Origin: Nocardia kruczakiae NBRC 101016
Lineage (GTDB): Bacteria; Actinomycetota; Actinomycetes; Mycobacteriales; Mycobacteriaceae
NCBI RefSeq assembly: GCF_001612965.1
Contig: NZ_BDBL01000023.1
Location: 62,001 to 126,000 of the forward strand
Length of the DNA: 64,000 nucleotides
Reading direction: 5' to 3'
The position numbers and the translations under genes are program-made. This document shows, piece after piece, positions 32,009 through 39,840 of this stretch (positions are counted from its first letter, which is position 1; the number at the start of each line of letters is the position of its first letter). The notes under the pieces are model-generated. The model searched no databases and was not told where the DNA came from. It saw nothing but the letters and a program-made list of their open reading frames with translations.

Positions 32009-34114
32009 TCAGCCCGCGGGGGCGACAGGAATGGGCTGAGACGGCGCCACCGGGGGCGCTTGCGGATCGGAAGGCTCCGCCTCCGGCTCCGCCTGCGGGG
32101 CGGGGGCGTCCGCGGCGGGCAGTGCCTGCGGAATCGGCTCGCCCGCCGGGCCCGGTTGTGCGCCACCATGCTTCAGCAGGGTGGTGACCACGCCGGTGGC
32201 GGTGTTGAGGATCAACGAGCCGAGCCGGAAATCGGCCCGCTGGCCGCCGGGAACCGGGTACGGGTTGCGCAGCGGCGTTCCGAGCAGTCCGGATTCGGCG
32301 CCGAGCTGAACGAAGCGGTCGAGAATCTGGCCGGCCAGTTCCACGATCGAACCGTCGGGCGCCGCGTAGACGTATCCGTTGACGAACTTGGCGTACTGAC
32401 CGCCGTCCCCGGTCGGGGTCGGTTCGGAGGAGGCGGCACCGAGGCGTCCGTCCGGACCGCCCTGTCCCGCCCAGTAGGTGGCGATGGTGTTCTTGTCGAC
32501 CATGCTCAGCAGCTGCGTGGTCAGATTCGCCAGAGCTGCCAGATCCGCGTGCGCGCGTTGGTCTTTCGGAGCCGCGGGCGCGGTGCCGGCGGCAACCCCC
32601 GCGGCGATCTCCCGGATCCGGTCCATGCGCGCGTAGGCGGCGTCGCCGGGGCAGGTGGTGTTGCCGACGTCGCGATGTGCGAACACGATCGGCAGGTCCA
32701 CCGCCTCACCCTCGGCGTACGGCGTGTAGTCGGTGCCCTCGGAATACATGGTGGTGTGGCCCTCGGGATCCAGCCCCGCGACCTTGGCCCGCCACCCGAC
32801 GAACTGCCCGGTGGCCTGGAGCTGGGCGTCGCTGGGTGCGGCGGTCTCGAAATCGCCCATCATCGCCACGCCCGCGGTGTTCTCGTTGAAACCACCGGCG
32901 TGCGCGCCCTCGACCGGGCGGTCCAGACCGCCGTAGCGGCCCTCGAAGATCTGGCCGTACTTGTCGACCAGCGCGTTGTAGCCGATATCGCACCAGCCCA
33001 GCGTCTTGGCGTGATACGCGTAGATCGCGCGCACGATGCCGGCGGATTCGGCCTTGCTGTAGTCGTTGCGACCGGCGGTGTGGTGGACGGTGATTCCGCC
33101 CAGCCCGTCGTCGTAGGTGGGCTCCTCGCAGCGCAGCGATTCGTCGGCGCCCCACTGCGCGCGGCTGATCACCTTCGGCCCGCCGCCCGGCAGCGGCGCG
33201 GCGACCGAAGTCAGGTTGTCGTCGATCGCGCCGCGGCCGGGATCGATCAGCACCGCCGACAGTTGCGACGCCGCCTGCTGCGCCGGATCGTCGGAGCGGC
33301 CGGCGGCCGGAGCGATCGCCTTGTGGGTGGTGAGGATCTGAACCGCCTTGGTCTCGCCGACGTAGATCGGTTCGGTACCGGTGCGGGCGGGGGCGGCCGC
33401 GTGATCGCTGCGACCGGTGTCGACCCGGTCGGCCGGGAACCACGGTCCCCAGGTGCCGTCGGCCTGCTGGGCGCGGATCAGGGCGGTGGTGTCGGCCAGC
33501 TCCTTCGCGGTCAGCGCGACCATGCTGAAGGGCGTATCCCTGGTCAATTCCTTGACTTCCGCACCGACCTGATCGGCCATATCCGGTGGTACGGCACCGG
33601 GGGACAGGGCGGGCGCGGCCGGGTCGGTGCCCGGAATCTGTGCGGGTTCGAGCGGGGCGGCGATGAAGCCGGGGCCGGCGTGCGCGGGGGACGCGGCGGG
33701 GGCGGGAGCCTGCGGGGTGACCGGTCCGGCGTACGGCGTCGGGGTCGGTGTGGTGGTCGTTCGATCATCGAATTGGGGTAGTGGAATCTCGCTGGGTAGC
33801 TGCACGCCCGGCGGGGCGGGTAGGCCGGGCGGCACGGGAATCGACTTCGGCAGCGGGAGCTTGCGCAGGTCGGACAGCCGCAGATCCGGCAGGTTCAATC
33901 CGGTGAGTTCGCGCAGCGGCAACACGATGTCGGGGGCCGACGCCAAGGCCACCTCGGCGAGTTGCGCGGGTATCGCGGCGAGGTCGCTGTCGCCCGCTGG
34001 GCGATAGCCGGGAGCGTCGCGCAGTGTCAGCGTCGCGAGTGGGGCGGCAACCGCGAGAGTCGCGACCACGGGCAGGACGACGGAACGTTTCGGGCGGCGG
34101 TACGGCACGAGCAT
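32009..34114 (-). CDS. Peptidoglycan-recognition/N-acetylmuramoyl-L-alanine amidase with LGFP repeats (Rv3811-like)
   Basis: The 701-residue secreted protein has an N-terminal signal or anchor helix (VVLPVVATLAVAAPLATLTL). A Pro-rich linker follows to about residue 190, then a PGRP/amidase-2 domain (about 330-540). The zinc ligands of that domain are visible: the His in GGITVHHTAG, the His in IVFAHRDVGN, and the Cys in TTCPGD. The C-terminal part carries LGFP-like repeats (RLGAASSEPTPTGDG, LLGTPLRNPYPVPGG), and the end is Pro/Ala/Glu-rich. It should cleave or bind peptidoglycan outside the membrane. ATG 34114 is directly preceded by GGGAG. Confidence 0.9.
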   Translation of the reverse strand: MLVPYRRPKRSVVLPVVATLAVAAPLATLTLRDAPGYRPAGDSDLAAIPAQLAEVALASAPDIVLPLRELTGLNLPDLRLSDLRKLPLPKSIPVPPGLPAPPGVQLPSEIPLPQFDDRTTTTPTPTPYAGPVTPQAPAPAASPAHAGPGFIAAPLEPAQIPGTDPAAPALSPGAVPPDMADQVGAEVKELTRDTPFSMVALTAKELADTTALIRAQQADGTWGPWFPADRVDTGRSDHAAAPARTGTEPIYVGETKAVQILTTHKAIAPAAGRSDDPAQQAASQLSAVLIDPGRGAIDDNLTSVAAPLPGGGPKVISRAQWGADESLRCEEPTYDDGLGGITVHHTAGRNDYSKAESAGIVRAIYAYHAKTLGWCDIGYNALVDKYGQIFEGRYGGLDRPVEGAHAGGFNENTAGVAMMGDFETAAPSDAQLQATGQFVGWRAKVAGLDPEGHTTMYSEGTDYTPYAEGEAVDLPIVFAHRDVGNTTCPGDAAYARMDRIREIAAGVAAGTAPAAPKDQRAHADLAALANLTTQLLSMVDKNTIATYWAGQGGPDGRLGAASSEPTPTGDGGQYAKFVNGYVYAAPDGSIVELAGQILDRFVQLGAESGLLGTPLRNPYPVPGGQRADFRLGSLILNTATGVVTTLLKHGGAQPGPAGEPIPQALPAADAPAPQAEPEAEPSDPQAPPVAPSQPIPVAPAG

Positions 34115-34422
34115 CTCCCATTCAGGTAGAACCGGTGACCGTCAGCGTGGAACAGGGTGGCGCGCGGGGTTGATTCCTGACGGATCGATGGTCACACTAG
34201 TCCCAAATGCCACATATCTAAACCTTTGGTTGAGGATTAGAGCTAAGATAGCTCGAATGTAACTTTCCAGTAGCCACGCAAGTTCAGGACATGCCGGGCG
34301 AGCGGTGCGTTCGATCAACCACCCGGCTCGCCGAACCCGTTGGGAGGCACGATGGCTCACCCCCGCCCGAGTGCGCGCCGGGATGGCCGATCGGCGCTGT
34401 CCGCACACCACAGGAGGGTTCG
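34115..34422. other. 308-bp divergent intergenic region
   Basis: No gene is supported here. An AT-rich stretch (about 34195-34265) carries a small perfect palindrome, GAGCTA-AGA-TAGCTC at 34240-34254, which could be an operator for the amidase or the SpoIID gene. The frame upstream of ATG 34423 stays open from 34291, but the strong GGAGG site places the start at 34423. Confidence 0.4.
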
Positions 34423-35997
34423 ATGACCCGGACCGAAGTCCCTCGGGCCGGCGCCGCACCGCCGGATCGCCCGAACATCACACCCGCGGACGGGGTGGTG
34501 GGCGGATTCACGAGCCGACTACGACGCCGGCACGGTGGACTGCTGCGTCGCCGGCGGATGCGGCGTGGTGCGCTGATCGGCTTGGTCGTGGTGCCGGTGA
34601 CCGGCGGGATCGTCGTCGCCTTCGCGGTGCCGATGTTCGGTTCCGGTACTCGCAACGCCGCCTATCAGGCGGCCGCGGGTCCCGGGCACGGGCGCGGGAT
34701 GAGTCAGGTCGGCGCGTTCGACCAGGCCACCGCGGGCGCGACGGCCGACGGCATCCTGGCGCACTATTACCCGGGCGCCCAGCTCGGGACGATCGGGCCG
34801 ACCACGGTGCGGGTGCGACTCACCGTCTACGACAACGAAACCCTGGACGTGTATTCCGATTCCGGGCTGACCGTCGCCGGCCGGCGGGTGGTGGCGGGCC
34901 AGGCCGCGCACCTGACCCCGACCCCCGACGGTGGTGCGAACGTCGTGGTGACCATCGGTTGTGACGGTGATGTGCTGTGGCAGGGTTCCACCGACGACCC
35001 CTGGGCCTACCCCGCCGACCCGGGTCCCGACCGGCCCGAGGCCGAACAGCTGAAGGTGTGCGACGGCTCGAGTTTCCGTGGGGCACTGGGGGTTACGCAG
35101 GACGACGGGCAGCCGGCGACGGTGAACCAGCTCGACGTCGAGGACTATCTGCTCGGTGTGGTCCCGGCCGAGATGCAGGCCGACTGGGCCGACAAGGGTG
35201 GTGCGGAAGCGCTACGGGCACAGGCGATCGCGGCCCGCTCGTACGCTCTGGCCGAACATCGCTACCCGTATGCCCAGACCTGCGACACCACCGACTGTCA
35301 GATGTATCCCGGCACCGACAAGGAGGATCCGCGCGCGGCCGACGCGGTCCACGCCACCGCGGGCCAGGTCCTCATGCGAGACGGCCATATCCTGCGCACG
35401 GAGTATTCGGCGGCGCCCGGCGGCGGGCAGCCGATCGACATCACCACCCTCGAGGTCGGGCCGACGCCCGCCGAGCTGGAAGCCGCGCCGGCCGTGCCCG
35501 AGGCTCCGGCCGCACCCGCGCCGGCGGTCCCCGAACAAGCGGTCCGCGGCAATTCCGCCATCGATGTGAAGTATGCCGAAAGCGGCGGCGCGGCAGGACC
35601 TTTGGGTGATCCGATGGGGCCGGAGTCGTTGCTGCCCGGCAAGGTGGGAACCTTCCGCCTGTACCAGGGCGGTGTCATCATCGCCACCCCGACCCTCGGC
35701 GCCCAGATCGTCGATTACGCGCGCCTGCTGCAGATCGCGCCGCAGGTGAGCCAGAGCGCGGGGGAGGACGCCGGAGCGCAGGCCGCGGCTCCCGGCGGCA
35801 CCCACCCGCCGGGGACGGCGGCGACTCCCATCCCGCCGCCGGCTCCTACCGGGCAGGATGCGCAGACCCGCCCGGTCCCGGCGGACGCGGCCGGCACTCC
35901 GGCTGCCGCGAGCGGATCACCCGTCGGCCCGCCCGCCGCGGGGATCGCGGCGCCGGACCACACCGCAACCGCACCGGCCGCAGCGGCTTCCAAATAA
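34423..35997 (+). CDS. SpoIID/LytB domain protein with LGFP repeat
   Basis: The 524-residue protein has a basic N-terminus, a membrane helix at about 45-70, and a SpoIID/LytB domain (GHGRGMSQVGAFDQA, YLLGVVPAEMQADW, EALRAQAIAARSYAL, TDCQMYPG). The Glu in PAEM corresponds to the catalytic glutamate of SpoIID, a lytic transglycosylase that cuts denuded glycan in sporulating bacteria. A C-terminal LGFP-like repeat follows (PLGDPMGPE...FRLYQGGVIIATPTLGAQIV), then a Pro/Ala-rich tail. In this non-sporulating organism it is probably a cell-wall glycan hydrolase. ATG 34423 has CAGGAGGG at a spacing of about 6. Confidence 0.85.
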   Translation: MTRTEVPRAGAAPPDRPNITPADGVVGGFTSRLRRRHGGLLRRRRMRRGALIGLVVVPVTGGIVVAFAVPMFGSGTRNAAYQAAAGPGHGRGMSQVGAFDQATAGATADGILAHYYPGAQLGTIGPTTVRVRLTVYDNETLDVYSDSGLTVAGRRVVAGQAAHLTPTPDGGANVVVTIGCDGDVLWQGSTDDPWAYPADPGPDRPEAEQLKVCDGSSFRGALGVTQDDGQPATVNQLDVEDYLLGVVPAEMQADWADKGGAEALRAQAIAARSYALAEHRYPYAQTCDTTDCQMYPGTDKEDPRAADAVHATAGQVLMRDGHILRTEYSAAPGGGQPIDITTLEVGPTPAELEAAPAVPEAPAAPAPAVPEQAVRGNSAIDVKYAESGGAAGPLGDPMGPESLLPGKVGTFRLYQGGVIIATPTLGAQIVDYARLLQIAPQVSQSAGEDAGAQAAAPGGTHPPGTAATPIPPPAPTGQDAQTRPVPADAAGTPAAASGSPVGPPAAGIAAPDHTATAPAAAASK

Positions 35998-36060
35998 GGG
36001 GCGGACCGCTGCCGCCTCGCTCGCCGGATGTGACGCAGCCGGGCGTTTGCCCACCCTCGC

Positions 36061-36561
36061 TCAACCCAGCGAGGTGTCGTCCAGTGATTCGGAGAGTCGC
36101 CGGAGCAGGTCGGCGAGCTGGTCCAGTTCGGTACGGCTCATCCCGGACAGCAGGCGGATCTCGTTGTCGACGTGCAGCGGCATGACCTCGTCGATCACGT
36201 CACGGCCGTGGTCGGTCAACTGGACGCGAATGGTTCGCCGGTCCCTCGCATCGGGAACCCGGCGGACCAGATCCTTGGCTGCCATGCGGTCGATGCGATT
36301 GGTGATCGCGCCCGAGGTCACCATGGTGGCTTTGATCAGATCACCGGCCGTGAGGCCGTCGGGCCCACCGGAGCGGCGCAGCGTGGACAGCACGTCGAAC
36401 TCCCCGTATTCGAGTCCGTAGCGGGCGAAGAACTCCTTCATCTCACGCTCGAGCCGGCGGCCCATCCGCTTCAACCGGCCGATGACGTGGGTCGGCCAGA
36501 CGTCGAGGTCGGGGCGGACGCGACCCCAGTCCGCGACGATCCGGTCCACGGCGTCGCTCAC
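36061..36561 (-). CDS. MarR family transcriptional regulator
   Basis: The 166-residue regulator has a winged helix-turn-helix (YGEFDVLSTLRRSGGPDGLTAGDLIKATMVTSGAITNRIDRMAAKDLVRRVPDARDRRTIRVQLT in segments, about residues 50-125) with the MarR wing DxRDRRTIRVxLT. It is divergent from an EamA transporter gene and shares two palindromic operators with it, so it likely represses both. The GTG start has AAGGAGAG about 5 nt upstream. Confidence 0.93.
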   Translation of the reverse strand: MSDAVDRIVADWGRVRPDLDVWPTHVIGRLKRMGRRLEREMKEFFARYGLEYGEFDVLSTLRRSGGPDGLTAGDLIKATMVTSGAITNRIDRMAAKDLVRRVPDARDRRTIRVQLTDHGRDVIDEVMPLHVDNEIRLLSGMSRTELDQLADLLRRLSESLDDTSLG

Positions 36562-36585
36562 AGCGCTCTCCTTCCGTGCACAGAG

Positions 36586-36603
36586 TATCTCAACGTTCAG
36601 ATA
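36586..36603. promoter_or_regulatory. MarR operator copy 1
   Basis: TATCTCAACGTTCAGATA is an 18-bp palindrome with one mismatched pair, 25 bp upstream of the marR start. It covers the region where the marR promoter should be. Confidence 0.72.
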
Positions 36604-36604
36604 C

Positions 36605-36610
36605 TTGACA
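36605..36610 (+). promoter_or_regulatory. -35 element TTGACA between the two MarR operators
   Basis: Consensus TTGACA lies between the operator copies; the -10 element is unclear (GATTAT at 36632-36637 has long spacing). It probably serves the EamA/oxidoreductase operon. Confidence 0.35.
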
Positions 36611-36635
36611 TCAAGACACTCTCTGGTGTCCGATT

Positions 36636-36651
36636 ATCTCAACGTTGAGAT
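36636..36651. promoter_or_regulatory. MarR operator copy 2
   Basis: ATCTCAACGTTGAGAT is a perfect 16-bp palindrome sharing the core of copy 1. It sits 22 bp before the EamA start, where binding would block transcription or elongation. Confidence 0.78.
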
Positions 36652-36672
36652 TATCAATGAGGAGATACCGTC

Positions 36673-37644
36673 ATGACAGGTGCCGCCACCGCCCGTGGTT
36701 CGACCGCCGCGATCCTCGCGATCACCGGTCTGGCGCCGCTGGTGTGGGGGACGACGTACGCCGTCACCTCCGAATTCCTGCCGCCGGAGCGGCCGATGTT
36801 CACCGCGCTGATGCGAGCCCTCCCGGCCGGATTGGTGCTGCTGGGCGCGACCCGGGTGCTGCCGCGCGGCCGCTGGATCGGCCGTGCCGCCCTGCTCGGC
36901 GTGCTCAACATCGGCGCCTTCTTCCCGCTGCTGTTCCTCGCCGCGTACCGGCTGCCCGGCGGCGTGGCGGCCGTATTGGGTTCGGCCGCACCGCTGTTCG
37001 CGCTCGGCTTCGCGGCGGTGCTGTTGCGGGTGCGGCCGAGCGGACGCAAGCTGCTGGCCGGAGCGATCGGCATGCTCGGTGTGGCGCTGGTGGTGCTGCG
37101 GGCGAACGCCGCCCTGGACACGATCGGTGTGCTGGCCGGGTTGGCGGGTGCGGCATCGATGGCCGCGGGAACCGTGCTGACCGGGCATTGGGGACGGCCC
37201 GAAGGTGTCGGCCCGCTGGCGTTCACGAGCTGGCAACTGACCGCGGGCGGGGTGGTGCTGCTGCCGTTGGCGCTGATCGCCGAGGGTGCGCCGCCCGCGC
37301 TGGACGCTCCGGCCATCGGCGGATACCTCTATCTCGGCGTGCTCGGCACCGCGGCCGCCTATGCCCTCTGGTTCCGCGGTCTGGCTCGGGTACCGGCCAC
37401 ATCGGTCGCCTTCCTGGGCCTGTTGAGTCCGCTGTCCGCGGCGGTGATCGGCTGGCTCGCGCTCGGACAGTCACTGACTCCGCTGCAGGTGCTGGGCATG
37501 GCGATCGCCCTCGGCGGCACGGTGCTGGGACAGGTGGGCGATCACGCGCAGCCGCCGTCCGAGCACCCGGAGCCGCTCTCGCCGTCGGTCACCGACGCAC
37601 CCGAACTCGCCGACCCACGGCAACTTTCATCGATCGAGGAGTGA
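36673..37644 (+). CDS. EamA family (DMT) transporter
   Basis: The 323-residue protein has ten hydrophobic helices in two EamA halves (first: GLAPLVWGTTYAVTSEFLPPERPMFTALMR; second: GVLGTAAAYALWFRGLARVPATSVAFLGLLSPLSA, split here by motif) and a charged C-terminal tail. Members export metabolites or small toxic compounds. MarR control through adjacent operators suggests induction by a compound that is exported. GAGGAG lies about 8 nt before the ATG. Confidence 0.92.
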   Translation: MTGAATARGSTAAILAITGLAPLVWGTTYAVTSEFLPPERPMFTALMRALPAGLVLLGATRVLPRGRWIGRAALLGVLNIGAFFPLLFLAAYRLPGGVAAVLGSAAPLFALGFAAVLLRVRPSGRKLLAGAIGMLGVALVVLRANAALDTIGVLAGLAGAASMAAGTVLTGHWGRPEGVGPLAFTSWQLTAGGVVLLPLALIAEGAPPALDAPAIGGYLYLGVLGTAAAYALWFRGLARVPATSVAFLGLLSPLSAAVIGWLALGQSLTPLQVLGMAIALGGTVLGQVGDHAQPPSEHPEPLSPSVTDAPELADPRQLSSIEE

Positions 37645-37650
37645 AAAACG

Positions 37651-38286
37651 TTGCATATCACCGTTTTCGGCGCGGCGGGCGCTGCTGGCAGCCGCATCGT
37701 GCGCGAGGCGCTGTCGCGCGGCCACGAGGTCACCGCTGTCGGCCGTGGCGAGCGTTCGGACGATCTGCCCGCCGCGGCGAGCTTCCGCACCGCCGACGCC
37801 ACCGACCCGGCCCAGGTGAAGGACGCCACCGCCGGTAGCGACGTGGTCATCAGCGCGACGCGGCCGCGACCCGGGCGCGAATACGAATTGGCGGACGTGG
37901 CCGCGGCACTGCTGGATGGTTTGCGCGGCACCGGAATCCGCCTGCTGGTCGTCGGCGGCGCGGGCGATCTGATCGTGCCCGGCACCGGCACGACCGTCAT
38001 GCAACGGCCGGATTTCCCGCCGGACTGGCGTCCGATCGCCCTGGCCTGCCATGCGCAACGAGAGGTGTTCCGCAGCGCGACAACCGATGTCGACTGGACC
38101 TATCTCAGCCCACCCGCGCTGCTCGAGCCCGGCGAACGCCGCGGAACCTACCGGGTCGGCGCCGACGAACTGGTCACCGACAGCACGGGCGCCTCGCACA
38201 TCTCGATGGAAGACCTCGCCGTCGCCCTGCTCGACGAGGCCGAGGTGCAGCGCCACACCCGCACCCGCTTCACCGTCGCCTACTGA
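37651..38286 (+). CDS. NAD(P)H-binding atypical SDR family protein
   Basis: The 211-residue protein has an N-terminal Rossmann motif (ITVFGAAGAAGSRIVREAL, GxxGxxG), the VISATRPRPG strand and RLLVVGGAG, as in NmrA/YwnB-like proteins that bind NAD(P)H without the full SDR catalytic set. Role is unknown; it may be a redox sensor or quinone reductase. It starts 6 bp after the transporter stop with TTG 37651, preceded by GAGGAG, so it is in the MarR-regulated operon. Confidence 0.86.
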   Translation: MHITVFGAAGAAGSRIVREALSRGHEVTAVGRGERSDDLPAAASFRTADATDPAQVKDATAGSDVVISATRPRPGREYELADVAAALLDGLRGTGIRLLVVGGAGDLIVPGTGTTVMQRPDFPPDWRPIALACHAQREVFRSATTDVDWTYLSPPALLEPGERRGTYRVGADELVTDSTGASHISMEDLAVALLDEAEVQRHTRTRFTVAY

Positions 38287-38465
38287 ATTGCCGGACCGAA
38301 CCACGTTCTCGGGCACGGCTTTATCCCGTCCATAAGGATCGGCCAACCGCCCCCGCGACGATAGATGACATCCGGTGAGCCGGCTTCCCCGCGTGATGCG
38401 GGTTCACCTCGTACCGACGTCGTCGGCAGGCGGTAGAGTGCCTGCCCGAGAGAAGGGGGAGGCCG

Positions 38466-39068
38466 ATGAGCTATCCGTACGGACCCGGCTACGGGGGGAA
38501 CGGCTATCCGCCGGCGGGCTATCCGCCACCCGGGTATCCGCCCGCGGGATATCCGGCGCCGGGCTACGCGCCCTACGGTTATCAGGAGCCGCGCCCGAGC
38601 GGCGGCGCGGCGATCACCGCGGGAGTCTTCGCACTCCTGCTGGCGCTGCTGGCCGCGTTCGGAATCATCGGATTGCTCAGCGCGGCCGACAGTGTGAGCC
38701 ACTCCTACGGGTCCTACCGTTCGCACAGCAGCGATTCGGCCGACATCTTCTACATCATGGCCGCGATCGACGGCGTGATCGCGCTGCTGTGGGCCGTCGG
38801 CGGAATCATGCTGATGAACCACAAGAATGCCGGGCGGGTGATGCTGGTCGTGCTGTCCTCGCTCGGACTGCTCGGTGGTCTCGCGGGAATCGTGATGGCG
38901 CTGGCCAACGGCGTGCCCGCGGCATCGATCGGCGCGATCATCGGACTGCTGTTCGCGGTGCTGATGTTGAGCCTGACGCTGTCCGGTTCGGCGAAGCGGT
39001 GGTGCGGCGTGGGAATGCCGGCCTATCCGCCGGTGGCCTACTACGGTCAGCCTCCGTATCCGTACTGA
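38466..39068 (+). CDS. Small membrane protein with Tyr/Pro-rich N-terminus
   Basis: The 200-residue protein has a low-complexity N-terminus of about 40 residues built from GYPPAGYP-like repeats, then four hydrophobic helices (about 47-70, 92-116, 125-147, 152-175), and ends in YGQPPYPY. I do not recognise a named family. It is followed 10 bp later by a similar protein. ATG 38466 is preceded by GGGGGAGG. The two genes fill the position of pirG/erp-type genes of M. tuberculosis, but I see no sequence relation. Confidence 0.72.
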   Translation: MSYPYGPGYGGNGYPPAGYPPPGYPPAGYPAPGYAPYGYQEPRPSGGAAITAGVFALLLALLAAFGIIGLLSAADSVSHSYGSYRSHSSDSADIFYIMAAIDGVIALLWAVGGIMLMNHKNAGRVMLVVLSSLGLLGGLAGIVMALANGVPAASIGAIIGLLFAVLMLSLTLSGSAKRWCGVGMPAYPPVAYYGQPPYPY

Positions 39069-39078
39069 GAAGGCGAAC

Positions 39079-39588
39079 GTGGCGTATCCGTATATGCAAC
39101 CCGCCTACGCCCCGGCGCCACCGAAGCCGGGCGGCGGAACGGCGATCACCGCCGGGGTGTCGGCCCTGCTACAGGGCATCGCGTTGACCGTGTTCTCCAT
39201 CATCGGGGCGATCGCGACCCGCCAGGATCGCCAGAGCGGAGACGGCTCGACGGAGGATCTCGTCGCCTTGATCATCTTCGGCTCGCTGTCGTCGCTGTTT
39301 CTCGTCGGCGCGATACTTCTGCTCTGCCGGCGAAAGGCCGGACGATTCATCGTCGTCGCTGTGACATCGCTGGTCATGCTGGTAGTTCCCGCCTTCCCCG
39401 TCGTCGCCGCGATCGGGGGCGGCGTCGAGAAGTCCGATGTGGTGGGGTTCGCCGTGATGCTCGCGCTGCTCTTCACGGTCGAGCTCCCCACGCTCGTGTG
39501 CGCCGCGATGAGCTCGACCGGACGGTGGATCGCGGCCCGAACCGTGAAAACCCACGTTCCACCGGCCCCTGTATACCCCTATTACTGA
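39079..39588 (+). CDS. Small membrane protein, paralogue of the preceding gene
   Basis: The 169-residue protein has a short MAYPYMQPAYAPAPPKPGGG start, then four helices that align with those of the preceding protein (GTAITAGVSALLQGIAL parallels GAAITAGVFALLLALL), and ends in PVYPYY. Both proteins probably work together or descend from a local duplication. Function is unknown. GTG 39079 is preceded by GAAGG. Confidence 0.7.
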   Translation: MAYPYMQPAYAPAPPKPGGGTAITAGVSALLQGIALTVFSIIGAIATRQDRQSGDGSTEDLVALIIFGSLSSLFLVGAILLLCRRKAGRFIVVAVTSLVMLVVPAFPVVAAIGGGVEKSDVVGFAVMLALLFTVELPTLVCAAMSSTGRWIAARTVKTHVPPAPVYPYY

Positions 39589-39826
39589 GTGAACGGACGA
39601 CCGCGTGTGCGTCGCCTCCGCAGAGACCCGGTCGGGTTCGCGGCATGCCCAGCGGCCGGTCCGCCGGTGGCTCGGACGGCCGTCATCGACCGGCCGGTGA
39701 CCGTGCGGTGAACACTTCCGGGCCCCCGCGGCGATATTCCGCTACCCGTCCCGGTCCGCGCACGGCCGTGACCACCATCCCCGCCGGCGAGACCTACGGC
39801 GTGCAGACGTGGTGACCCGCTACGGC

Positions 39827-39832
39827 TACGCT
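39827..39832 (+). promoter_or_regulatory. -10 element of glf (leaderless)
   Basis: TACGCT followed by 8 nt and GTG 39841, with no Shine-Dalgarno. It would be the main promoter of the galactan operon. The remainder of 39589-39826 shows no gene. Confidence 0.5.
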
Positions 39833-39840
39833 GGGCTCCC

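Noticed and set aside
34291..34422. Extended N-terminus of the SpoIID protein
   Set aside because: No start signal at 34291, and GGAGG sits in front of ATG 34423.
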